This document shows, one piece after another, positions 11,701 through 23,000 of a stretch of DNA of 64,000 nt. Below the pieces are notes generated by a model, which saw only the letters and a program-made list of their open reading frames with translations, searched no databases and was not told where the DNA came from. The DNA is from Lineus longissimus (taxonomy: Eukaryota > Nemertea > Pilidiophora > Heteronemertea > Lineidae). A program made the translations under genes and the position numbers. Every line of letters begins with the position of its first letter. The first letter of the stretch is position 1. Location: assembly GCF_910592395.1 (NCBI RefSeq), contig NC_088308.1, positions 7,889,001 through 7,953,000 of the forward strand, in the 5' to 3' direction.

Positions 11701-14700
11701 TATGACTTACCGTCATCTGCATATCCGTATACCTCGAGCTCACAGAAGCTTAGGGGATCTTTGAGGGCTGGCTCCTTGACGACGATAACATACTTGCCCA
11801 CGGGAGCTGTGGGGCAATATAGTGGCTTGATATGGCCCGCGGGAATGGCCGCCTTCTGATCATGACACAACACAAACGTGTTGCTTTCGAACTTTTTCGG
11901 ATCGAAACTCCTAGCGACAAGAACTTTGAAGTTCTTTAGACGGTCACCTAGAATGTTGAAGAAGATGTCCAATTTTATCTTTCAACGACCAAAATTTACA
12001 GAAAATCGTCCAAAAGTAGCACCTCGTGATTCGTTCAATGCGGCAGACAATCTGGAGAAGCAGTATTTGGCGTCTGTGATTGGATACGTCGATCTGGTCA
12101 TCCGCGTCAAGTGAAATTTCGGCAATCTCTGAGTTGTTATCTGACTCAGGGAGAGAAGTCATATGCTTTTTGATTGGCCGTAATGTTGTGTGGGGCGTGT
12201 GGTGGCTTACCACAGCAGTCTCCACGGTTGACAATGACGACATTCCTGACCCTGACAACAACGCCAAGATCCACAGACCACCATTCCTTCTTCTGTTTCC
12301 CCGGGGTCTCGATGCACGAGAAGTCATTGAAGTCAGGGTTGATGTTACCGTCTGCGCCCTGGCTCGATGACCGATTAGTTGTACCTATTTCATCAATCTG
12401 CAAGGTTGGCTTGTTTTCCGCGTAGTTCACTGGAAAGGTAGGGGAGAAATTGTGCACATCATAACATCAACTGATGGATGAAGTTATGCCATGCATGTCT
12501 ACAATGCATTGTCAACGGTCCTTTCATGCATGTGGGTGGAGCTTGTCTTGCCAATGCTTTATAAAGTCATGAACGTCTACGATACAATACAACATTTGTT
12601 GCCAGAATTGAGCTAGAGAAAGGGTGATTGGAGAAGGGTGAGGGGATAAGATATCCAGGGTCCGGGGTACCAGAAAAGGGTAGCACTGATCAGGGGTTTA
12701 ATTGTACCCGAAGAGTAACAAGAAGAGGACGTATTTGGAGAAGGAGAGACTTTTAATCCAGGGGTAGTAGAAAAGGTTATTATCTACCTTCAGGAATATG
12801 ACCGAATACTTCCAACTCGCAGAACATGAGCGGTGACAGCATGGATGTCTTCTTGGCTACGACGGCATACCTGCCAACCGCGGGTCTTTTGCAGAAGAAG
12901 TCCTTTATGTTCCCCTTAGGGACAATGCTCTGCTGGTATTTACATTCAGTGAATGCGTCATTGTAGGCATCTTCGGCGATGAAGTCTTTGCCGACCAGGA
13001 ACTGGACGTTGAAGAAAGACTCACCTGAAAGGACATAAATTATGCAATGTTTTAAACGGCAGTTTGTGGTATTGGTCAGAAACATCATCTTAGAAGTAAT
13101 TCAAGCTCTCTGACAATATCTTAAAATGACCAGCCGACTTAATAGCAGAAGTAATCATTTCCAATACTAACAACAGTACATAGTTTCCACATCTGATCCT
13201 TCGTGAAAGTTCGCAGTGGATCGAGGCTCGAGAGGTTAGCGGTTCTGTTTCTGTGATTAACTCTGAGTTTAACTCACCACAACAGTCCCCCCTGGTGGTC
13301 ATGGTCATCTTCCTGACCTGGTACTCCCGTCCCATGTCCACCCGCCACCACTCCCGTTCCTCAAGCGGCTTGTCGGCGGATTGGAAGCAGCTCCCATCGG
13401 AGAAGGTGGAGCTGGGGAACCCGTCGTTACCATTCGGTGCGAGATACTGGCCGCCTTTTCCGCTCAGGGACTCGGAATTCTTCTGCAAGGCGAGGTTCTC
13501 TGAAATCGGAGTTCATGGCTGATAAAGATTATTCCGCGTCGTGGGAAAATTAGCCTCGGCGAATGGTCCTTCGTACACTGCTATGCAGCACAAGTAATTG
13601 GAGTTTATATAGATGTAGATGAGCGGGGAAACACTTGGAGTTTGAACTCCGAAGCTGCTGAGGAGTGTTCCTTTGGGACAACGCGCACTTCCCAACCTCA
13701 CTTACGCGATACATTCATCGGCAGGATTTGGTGACTCCCTGCCTTTACATCGCATAAGGTCCGTGGCAAGTCGTCGGAAGGCCTAAAAAAGGACGTTTGC
13801 GGGAGGTAACTGATGGAGAGGTATTGTACCAAGAAAGAATGATATCTTTCACGTACCCAGCGTGTTCCGATCATAGACCTCAATCTCACAGAATACGAGA
13901 GGTTCAAATGAAGCGGGCTGTCTTATGAGCACAACATATCGTGCCATGCACCTGGTGGTGGGACACCTGTAGAGCTTGATCTCATTGGCCTGAAGAAATT
14001 TCATCTGGTGGCCTATCATTGTGTAGTTACTCTTCCAAAGGTTGGTGGAGTCGAATTCCTCTGTCAACATTATTTTCATTTCCTTGCCCATGAAATCTAG
14101 GAGAGAGAGGGAGTTTTCGCAAATCCCCGAAACGCTGACATAAACGCCTGTCTCATTGTTTGAACTCCTGATAACGAAGTCAAACAAGTGGATAGGCGTT
14201 CACGTGGAAGTTTCGGAGGCTTTGCGAAGACTCCCGAAACGTTAAACGTTTGAGCAACTTATTAGTGTAAACTCGGCTAGTTGTTGCATATTCAGATGTT
14301 AAGCCTCATTACGATACTGCCACGAACTCAGTCGTACAGGCTTTTTCGCTGCAAGAACACGGTACATGCAGTTATATGGATGGATCGTATGGTATTTCGG
14401 CAGAACAATCTCCGCATAATAATGTCTGTCTTCCGGTGAGATGTCTTAATCAACATGATTTTTCACAGTCCTCTGGAGTAAATATGGGTACCGGTCCGAG
14501 AGGAAGACATCTACGATGGAAGGTTGGCGCTATTCCTGACGATGAATGACCGTCCACTAAATTCGGGCTCCCTTGCCGAGACGATCGCATCGTGAGTATA
14601 TTGTACAGTATAACCTAACTTACACTTCTCCTTATTGTTGACCAGTAAGACGATGCGGACATTGTAGATAGCCTGCAGATCCACCGACCAGAAAGCCTCG

Positions 14701-15204
14701 GGTACCAAGGCGGATTGAAAACACGACTTGGTTGCTAGAAGATTTGCCGTGCGGTCACCATCCACCGCCTTGGTATGCCCAAAACCCGCGATGACCTTTC
14801 CTGCAGAGGTTTTGGTTGGTTTCTTGTAGGCAAGGTTATCTGCATTAACAACAAAAGGAAAATCAGGGCAAGAAGAGCAGATGACAGTTGGAACATGCCA
14901 CTTCGGACTTACGAGTGTGAGGCCGTGTTTCACATTCTCCTGGGAGAAATCCTTTGGGGTCAGGTACGGCCTTGCGTATCCGTTCCCTTTTTTAAGTGAC
15001 ATCATCAGTTGACACAACATCTATTCGTGTACAATAAGTTAAGCGACAAGACAATTTCCCGGTTTTCACACTGTATTCAAGTTGATGCTGGGATAATTCA
15101 ACGATAAACCAACCTGGTCTTGGGACGGCTGAGGTACAGTAATCGAAGAAAAAAATTAAAGCCACGAGAGTGAATACATGTATATCCCATCGCTTCTTCA
15201 TCAT
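5800..15204 (-). CDS. Type I membrane protein with seven tandem F-type lectin (FTP) domains
   Basis: Predicted 1,226 residues from 16 coding exons (minus strand): 15204-15114, 14839-14624, 14096-13857, 13499-13278, 13024-12788, 12429-12211, 11947-11711, 11469-11269, 10948-10718, 10445-10227, 9951-9721, 9534-9310, 9031-8789, 7893-7687, 7287-6862, 6035-5800. The order is a signal peptide (about 27 residues), seven eel-fucolectin/tachylectin-4/pentraxin-1 (FTP) domains, a Thr/Pro-rich stalk, one transmembrane helix (LAAIMALTIVGTSIGAIFML), and a short Gly/Pro-rich tail. Each domain is split over two exons: the first ends near the RGDCC position, the second near CEVEVYG. All 15 introns are phase 1, the mark of expansion by symmetric exon-pair duplication. 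The RGDCC motif survives in domains 2, 3 and 6 only. F-type lectins bind fucosylated glycans; a membrane recognition or immune receptor role is inferred. Start chosen at the first of two adjacent ATGs. Confidence 0.9.
6862..7893 (-). other. FTP domain 7 with internal Thr/Pro-rich insertion, plus stalk (exons 14-15)
   Basis: The first half keeps AWWKVDL but ends ISSNG with no RGDCC. The second-half exon is 426 bp against 231-243 bp for the other domains. A Thr/Pro-rich stretch of about 40 residues is inserted between the strand ending near LEVLYPAL and GYTVCKKYMG, and a second Thr/Pro-rich stalk follows VICEVEVHG. Confidence 0.82.
8165..8365 (-). repeat. Degenerate short tandem repeat in lectin intron 13
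   Basis: Seven or so variably spaced copies of a GAATGTGCTT / GGATGTGCTT core with interspersed TCGTGGAACG-like sequence. No coding capacity. Confidence 0.6.
8789..9534 (-). other. FTP domain 6 (exons 12-13)
   Basis: Starts LNIALLKDAIQ. DLEWWSVDL and NRGDCCG are intact, then GNRLRNFRIMI after the intron. With domain 3 this is the most canonical candidate ligand-binding domain. The second half ends LQFCEVEVYG. Confidence 0.87.
9721..10445 (-). other. FTP domain 5 (exons 10-11)
   Basis: Starts ENLAINKKTIQ. EEWWSVDLG is present, but the RGDCC position reads REDGFG, so both vicinal cysteines are lost. The second half begins AFRLKNFRVLVAK and ends LTLCEVEVYG. Confidence 0.82.
10718..11469 (-). 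other. FTP domain 4 (exons 8-9)
   Basis: Starts GNLAYGKPTNQ and ends its first half with VNKRDC, a partial RGDCC. The second half ends LTICEIEVYE. Confidence 0.8.
11711..12429 (-). other. FTP domain 3 (exons 6-7)
   Basis: Starts VNYAENKPTLQ. WWSVDLG and NRGDCCG are intact, followed across the intron by DRLKNFKVLV, which restores the basic residue expected after the RGDCC motif. One of the two most canonical domains in the protein. Confidence 0.88.
12788..13499 (-). other. FTP domain 2 (exons 4-5)
   Basis: Starts ENLALQKNSES. Keeps WWRVDMG and TTRGDCCG at the end of the first half-exon; the second half ends LMFCELEVFG. The vicinal cysteine pair of F-type lectins is intact. Confidence 0.85.
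13857..14839 (-). other. FTP domain 1 (exons 2-3)
   Basis: Exon 14839-14624 starts DNLAYKKPTK and ends NNKEKC, without the RGDCC motif. Exon 14096-13857 ends with a conserved LVFCEIEVYD. Most diverged at the ligand-contact region; probably structural or of altered specificity. Confidence 0.8.
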
Positions 15205-15811
15205 GCGATTTGATAGTCCAACGAAATTTAGGTGATACAGTAACTTCCCTATAAGAATTGTCAGCAATTTTCCAAACATGTAAGGCACTGTACCGCTTGA
15301 AATATCACGGATGTGTCCTGTTTATGCCAACCCAGCCAAACAACCCGAAACAAAAACAGGATTATAGCCACTTCTCACGAAACATCCATCTGTCCTGAGC
15401 CTTTGATTGTCTAAAACTGGACACTCCGAGAACCAAGTAATCCGTTATTAAGTAGCATTTAAGTTTTTCAATTTGTCAGAAATACTTTTAGATACACATA
15501 CTGGATAACCTCTTTGAACGTATTATGAGCAGGCCTCTGGGGGATAACAGGTTAAGACTATTAACAAGGCGAAGCACAAAATACACTCCCAAGCCAGTGG
15601 TTAGATATCCACCCTATATGCAAGCATTCCTTCAGTGTGTCCAGCACTATATAAAAAATACTTCGAGGGAAGTGTATTAGATCGCGATGGAAATAAAGTG
15701 AACCACCCTTACGTCTAGGGCATGAACAAATGAAGTTAATTCAGAAGACACCACCTCTTCCTCAGCGGCGTTTGCTCCACACTCGGAGAGGACAGTCTTC
15801 CTCAAAGGCGG

Positions 15812-15819
15812 TATATAAG
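15812..15819 (+). promoter_or_regulatory. TATA-box candidate between divergent genes
   Basis: TATATAAG lies about 495 bp upstream of the plus-strand ATG at 16315, in the 1.1-kb region between it and the lectin start at 15204. It is the best core-promoter-like element in this divergent intergenic region. Not verifiable from sequence alone. Confidence 0.3.
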
Positions 15820-16314
15820 CGTCTGCGTGCCACTGCAGAAGTTAAACTAGAATGTATCTGACCACTTAATACTCCTGTCATAAAGAAAGATCACAGGTCT
15901 TATTTCCCCGACTCGGCAGATGGTAACCTAGTCCACGCGTGTGCGCATTCGTATTTCCCGCGCATAGGAACTCATGAACGAATGGTGGCGCTACCTATTA
16001 TTTCTAGAAGAACTCCGACATCCCTTGAAGTGTACATCGAGGATGTAACAAATGGCAATAAAATTACAGAATAACAAGAACTTCTTAGAAATAAAGCATT
16101 ATTTCAGTAAAATGCGACGATATATTCTACTTGCAGTATCGTAGACATTACAGATACATTCTAATTTAACTTCTGATCGGTTTTGATGGGAATTGAATGG
16201 GTAGATTTGGGAATAGAGGACAAAAAGTGCAAAAATTTGCGTGAAAAATGAAAGTGTGAAAAGTGAAACCTGCCAGCCATGTTTGTTGACGTTGTGTTGT
16301 GATAATCTTTAACA

Positions 16315-17094
16315 ATGACTAAGGTGAATAATTATTTTCGTACTGGTTCTACCGCATGGATCTTGATTCTGATGGCTTTTTTGCTGGTCATGTCGGGTCT
16401 TGGAATGTCGGCCTTTGCCAGTGTTCATGCTGACGGCCATGGTGGCTACTCGATAAAGGCGATGGCGGTCAGCGACGATGAAAAACCCTACTGCTCATTT
16501 TTTGCCAACCGAGCTCCAACACCGCAGCCATTGCTAAAGAACTGCTCGATGTTCAAGGATAACAGCTGCTGTCTGCAACAGGAGATTGCTGCGACATTTG
16601 GGAAGGTGAAGCCCCTGAAGGGGTCCTCAAGAGAATGCCAGATTCACATGAATTACCTCATGTGTTACATCTGTGCACCAACGCAACACATGTTCTATTC
16701 TCGTGAACGATTGACTGTATGTGAAGACTTTTGTGATGCACTCTATGATGCATGCAAGTCGGCCATCTTGAAGGGAAGTCTGATCAGCCATCTTTATCAG
16801 AACGGACGGTCCTTCTGTCTGAGTAGAAGTTTTGAAGTCGCACCGCCAACTGCTGTGAGATGTTTCAGATATTACAGCGAGAAAGATAAAAACGCTTCAA
16901 AAAATATTCAATACAACATACGCTTGATATCCATGTGTCTTTTTATACATGTTTTATCTTTTCTCATCACAAAAATTCCATCTGGAAGTCCTGAAATGAA
17001 TACTGTTACAAAAGGAAGCAAAAGGTCAAAAGTGAAACATAAACTCCTTTCTTCAGTCACAGAAACTGATTCAGTCAAAATTGTCAGAGGTGCC
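16315..17094 (+). CDS. Folate-receptor-like cysteine-rich region, in frame with the CACHD1-like first exon
   Basis: An N-terminal hydrophobic segment (about residues 14-40, TAWILILMAFLLVMSG) looks like a signal peptide or anchor. It is followed by a Cys-rich region (about residues 55-185) with the spacing of folate-receptor/HHIP-type domains: CSMFKDNSCC, then MCYICAPTQHMF, then CEDFCDALYDACKS. A hydrophobic stretch (LISMCLFIHVLSFLITKI, about 202-221) and a basic segment (KGSKRSKVKHK) follow. No stop occurs before the CACHD1-like signal-peptide-like segment at 17095, so 16315-17350 is one open frame. It may be one fused protein, or a separate gene whose downstream splicing I could not resolve. 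No good donor of matching phase was found to remove 16900-17090 as an intron. Folate binding itself is not implied. Confidence 0.6.
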
Positions 17095-20000
17095 ATGTGT
17101 TTTTCCAACGCACTGCCAAGTATGTTTACAGCAATATTTCTGTGTTCCATTCTTCTCCTACCCACAAGTGTGCACAGTGTAAGGCCATCAGATGTAAACA
17201 GGTGGGCGAGACTTGTATCAGAAGATTTCTCGGCATTCACAGAACAAGGCCTGCAGTTTGATGCTATCCAAAGGGCATATTTTGACGCCAGTTATGATAC
17301 AAAAGTTGTGGATGGGAAGACCAAAATCAAGGAGGTCAAACAAAAGCTAGGTATGTCAAAATGTATGCCACCTTGGAGCAAATGAAATTGTTCTAAGCAC
17401 TTTATTGATGAATGTAAATCGTGAAATATTTGTGATTCACAGATGCATTTTGATCTTTTTGGTTTATATTTTACCAGGTGAAATAGTTTCTTTACAGTGA
17501 TAAGTAAAATTCTCGTTACCTTTGCTTTCAGAATCTTTTTTCTCCAAGAAAAAGACCATGGCAGAACAACTTGCAAGGAAGGTTGCAGATCTTTATGATA
17601 GTTGGTCCGTGTCCACCCCTGTACCTATCAGTCTCCAGTCATTGTCGGGAGATGACTATAAAGATGCGGACTTGGTTGAAACTCTTCCAGGTTACATGGC
17701 GTACAGCAGGTAGTGATTGAATGATAGCAATGGTTGAGGTAAAAACCTTAAGGCCTATCCATCGCGGGGCTTTTGATTTTTCAGCGCCCGTTCTAAGCTC
17801 TGGAAGTTATCAGTGGTACATCTACTCCAGTGTAATAAATCTGTTAGTCACATGTCCTAGGTCAGGCTGTATACCCATCTAGGTCTAAAATGAGTTTTTC
17901 ACTTTCTACCTGGAAAAAGCATGGAGTTTTACATGTCTGTTTCTCCTGTTCCACTCGGTTAAACCCTGACGACATGTAGTAATAGAACGCTGTTAATTAT
18001 CACTTGCAGTTGGCTGTTCATTGGAAAGTGTTGCACACATTCAGTCAGCTGTCAACACAATCAAAACAACAATTATATATATGTATCAGCCGGTAGTGAT
18101 TGGATAATTGAAATTATTGATTTAATTGATACCCTCTGCTGTTTCAGTGACTTTAATCTTCCCGTGCTTCTCAATGCCAGTACAGTGAAGATTCCAGATG
18201 ATGTAGAGAGGAATGATCCTAGCGTCATCAAAACCGTGATGCTGACTTCAAAACTTGATCAACTATTTCAAGAAAATGCTAAACTGGACCCAGATCTGAG
18301 GTGAGCCCCCACTCCCAATGTGACAGAACTGGTGCTGCTCCACTCAACATATACAAGATCATGTCATTGTGCCGTTGTGGGAGTCCGATTAATTTCAAGT
18401 TCTGTAGTAACCTGCTCTGTCAAAATTAAAGCGTGTTTATCCTCCCATTCAAATATTCCTCAAAAGTGCAATTTCGTGAGCTGTGAAAATATACCCAAGT
18501 ACTTTCTGTTCCATAAACGAGCGACCTACCTGAGTACAAGGACGGTTGTTGTGATGAAAAAAACATTTACAAATCATTCTTATGATTGCTATGTTGCGCG
18601 AAAGAGATTCTGTGGTGTATAATTCTAATTTCTATTTGTCGCAATTTGGTCATTTGAGGAGAAGTCTCAGCCGGAATTCAGGGATAAGCGGTATCACTTT
18701 CGTATTTCGACTGCCAAAACCAACATCAATGCAAAGTCTTTTTAGAATTGTATCGTACTTTATTTACATAAACCATGCACATGTATCCTTGTCGCATTTA
18801 TTAGAAATTTTAGTAAGGTGAAAGTTTAAGATCATCACTGTTCATGAATATGTTTTTTTTCGGGTAGCTTTATTGATAAATTTAATATGTACATGGGCCT
18901 GACTGAAGATTTCACTGGTACTTTTTTGCTCTGATGAGAAGTGCCCTTTATTTCACTCAAACCAAGGCTAATGACCTTTTTTGGGAAATGGCAGTGGATT
19001 GTCAAGTCGCTCGTGGAAATGTAGTACCGGGTACATGTGATTGGCTATTAGATTTTAATAGGTTCCAATAATCTAAATATGAGTTTTAATTAAAAACCTA
19101 TACAGTGGAACCTCCCATAGCGGACACCTCTATTATGGACAGCCTCTCTATTAAGATCACTAGTTTTGGTCCTAAATTGGTTGTTTCCATTCAATTTGAC
19201 CTCTCTAATCAGGACACCAGGACAGCACTTGTCAGTCCCGAGGGTGTCCTTAATAGAGAGGTTCTACTGTAATTTATTTTGGTCCTTCCATCTTTACTGT
19301 AATATTTTCATGGTATATCTACTCTTAATGTCTGTGCCGGGACTGCCTAATTAGGATTACTGCCGCAATAAAGATAAGAGTCCAGTGTAACCATTGGGGA
19401 AAACTCAAAGGCAGAGGAAAGCAGTGTGTAGTTTTATTGACCCGATGCCACACTATAGCTCCGATGTTATATGTAGCTTTCTAACATAAGATAAGCATGT
19501 GGCTGCAGGATTTATTTTAAAATCCAATATATTTAGATAACACCAGCTAATGACCTGTATGCTGTGAACATTATGAAATGATGCAAATTGTAGACGTGGC
19601 CCTACCAATGTAATCAAACAAATATAATAATCATACAGAACTGCATGCTGTGAACATTATGAAATTATGCAAATTGTAGACGTGGCCCTACCAATGTAAT
19701 CAAACAAATATAATCTCACAGACCTGCATGCTGTGAACATTATGAAATTATGCAAATTGTAGACGTGGCCCTACCAATGTAATCAAACAAATATGATAAT
19801 CATACAGAACTGCATGCTGTGAACATTAAGTATTATGCAAATTGTAGACGTGGCCCTACCAATGTAATCAAACAAATATAATAATCATACAGACCTGCAT
19901 GCTGTGAACATTATGAAATGATGCAAATTGTAGACGTGGCCCTCAGTGTTAACCCCAACAATTTTTTTGGGCCGGGTGCTGTCGCCATATTTTGACACAA

Positions 20001-23000
20001 TTGAGAATTCACTTCAGTTCTGTCCAGGTTGGCAGCAAAATCTGTCTGGGTGCTATAACAGTAAAACCATTACCAACTCTATGAATCTGTCTGGGTGCTA
20101 ACTTTTTTGTCCGGGTGCTGAAGTGGGGAAGATGATTCTGCCCGGGTGCTGCACCTGGACAAAAAGCATAGTGGAGAACCCTGGGCCCTACCAATGTAAT
20201 CAAACAAATATAATAATCATACAGACCTGTATGCTGTGAACATTATGAAATTATGCAAATTGTAGACGTGGCCCTACCAATGTAATCAAACAAATATAAT
20301 AATCATACAGATATTAAGATTAGGAATCATTTTAGATATTGTTCAGTGTTTCTGAATAAAGATGCAGCTGTTTCCGTAACAACTCAGTGTTATTTCTCTT
20401 TCTTAGGTGGCAGTATTTTGGTTCTTCAAATGGTGTCCATCGTCAGTTTCCCGGCAGAGAGTGGCAGAGTAATTTCATTGGGTTTCGGGAGGATTTCGAC
20501 CCTCGTTTGAGACCCTGGTACATAGCAGCGACATCAGGACCAAAGGATATCGTTATCATATTGGATGGAAGCACATCGATGAGTGCAAATGAATGGTACT
20601 GAATTGTCCTGTCAAAGTTTCTCCTCGCCCTCCTGGTGTGTTCCACCACTGCAGCAATACCACTGCAGTAATGTAGCAATACCACTGCAGTAATGTGGTA
20701 TAGCCCCACTGCCCTCCTAGTGTCTTCCACCACTGCAGCAATGTGGTATAGCCCCCTTGCCCTCCTGGTGTCTTCCACCACTGCAGCAATAAGCTATAGC
20801 CCCCCTGCCCTCCAGGTGTCTTCCACCACTGCAGCAATGTGGTATAGCCCCCTTCACCCCCCTGATGTCTTCCACCACTGCAGCAATGTGGCATAGCCCC
20901 CCTGCCCTCCAGGTGTCTTCCACCACTGCAGCAATGTGGTATAGCCTCCTCACACTCCTGATGTCTTCCACCACTGCAGCAATGTGGTATACTCCTCCTC
21001 GCCCTCCTGGTGTCTTCCACCCCTGCAGCAATGTAGTATAGCCCCCCTCGCCCTCCTGGTGTCTTCCACCACTGCAGCAGTGTGTTATAGCCCCCTCACC
21101 CTCCTGGTGTCTTCCACCACTGCAGCAGTGTGGTATAGCCCCCTCGCCCTCCTGATGTCTTCCACCACTGCAGTAATGTGGTATACTCCTCTTCGCTCTC
21201 CTGGTGTCTTCCACCCCTGCAGCAATGTAGTATAGCCCCCCTCGCCCTCCTGATGTCTTCCACCACTGCAGTAACGTGGTATACTCCTCTTCGCTCTCCT
21301 GGTGTCTTCCACCACTGCAGCAATGTGGTATAGCCCCCTCACACTCCTGGTGTCTTCCATCATTGCAGCAATGTAGTATAGCCCCCTCACCCTCCTGATG
21401 TCTTCCACCACTGCAGCAATGTGGTATAGCCTCCTCACACTCCTGGTGTCTTCCACCACTGCAGCAATGTGGTATACTCCTCCTCGCCCTCCTGGTGTCT
21501 TCCACCACTGCAGCAATGTGGTATAGCCCCCTCACACTCCTGGCGTCTTCCACCACTGCAGGAGTGTGGTATACTCCCCCTCACACTCCTGGTGTCTTCC
21601 ACCACTGCAGCAGTGTTGTATACTCGCCCTCGCGGTGTCTTCCACCACTGCAGCAGTGTGGTATACTCGCCCTCCTGGTGTCTTCCATCACTGCAGCAAT
21701 GTGGTATGGTCCCCCTCACACTCCTGGTGTCTTGCACCACTGCAGCAGTGTGGTATACTCGCCCTCGCAGTGTCTTCCACCACTGCAGCAGTGTGGTATA
21801 CTCCCCCTCGCCCTCCTGGTGTCTTCCATCACTGCAGCAATGTGGTATGGTCCCCCTCGCCCTCCTGGTGTCTTCCACCACTGCAGCAGTGTGGTATAGC
21901 CCCCTTGCCCTCCTGGTATCTTCCGCCACTGCAGCAGTGTGGTATAGCCCCCCTCGCCCTCCTGGTGTCTTCCACCACTGCAGCAGTGTGATATAGCCCC
22001 CCCTGCCCTCCTGGTGTCTTCCACCACTGCAGCAGTGTGGTATAGCCCCCTGCCCTCCTGGTGTCTTCCACCACTGCAGCAGTGTGGTATAGTCCCCCTG
22101 CCCTCCTGGTGTCTTCCACCACTGCAGCAGTGTGGTATACTCCCCCTCACCCTCCTGGTGTCTTCGATCACTGCAGCAATGTGGTATAGTCCCCCTCACC
22201 CTCCTAATGTCTTCCACCACTGCAGCAATGTGGTATAGTCCCCCTCACCCTCCTGGTGACTTCCACCACTGCAGCAATGTGGTATAGCCCCCTCACCCTC
22301 CTGGTGACTTCCACCACTGCAGCAATGTGGTATAGTCCCCCTCACCCTCCTGGTGTCTTCCACCACTGCAGCAGTGTGGTATAGCCCCCTCACCCTCCTG
22401 GTGTCTTCCACCACTGCAGCAGTGTGGTATAGCCCCCCTCACCCTCCTGGTGACTTCCACCACTGCAGCAGTGTGGTATAGCCCCCTCGCCCTCCTGGTG
22501 ACTTCCACCACTGCAGTAATGTGGTATAGTCCCCCTCACCCTCCTGGTGTCTTCCACCACTGCAGTAATATTATTTTAGTCATCTTATTCTTTAGCCTCA
22601 TGAAGATGAAGAAGGTTGCCAAGACGTTGATTGGGAGCCTATCACCACAGGACTATCTCAATGTCATCGTGTCCAGATCAACATACTATGACAACCAAGG
22701 AATGAAACAGGAGTTCGCACCAGAGTCGTTGGCCTGTAGGAGTGACCGTCTCTTGCAGGCAACGCTGAACCTGAGGAAGAGTATTATGGCCAACATTCAG
22801 CTCCTAAAGCCAAATGGGGGATCAGATCACAGGTAGGCGGTCTTCTCCATCTGCCCTGGTGTGTGCCATATTTGCATGCTACAACAATTGGGCACCATTA
22901 TCGAAAACCACCAATTTTTGTGCCTATTTCATTTGCGATGCGTAAAAATATCTGAAAAAATATGATTTTCATGATTTTTATTCTGAACAAATGCCTTTTT

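Noticed and set aside
16858-17060. In-frame intron joining the folate-receptor-like exon to the CACHD1-like region
   Set aside because: The best donor (GTGAGA near 16855, phase 0) and the best acceptor (TTTCTTCAG near 17056, phase 1) do not share phase.
20443-22511. Many long overlapping open frames on both strands (up to 279 residues)
   Set aside because: All are translations of the 48-bp minisatellite; frames stay open because the unit is a multiple of three. No start context or family similarity.
20616-22567. CRISPR-like regular repeats
   Set aside because: Units are contiguous with no unique spacers, and the genome is eukaryotic.
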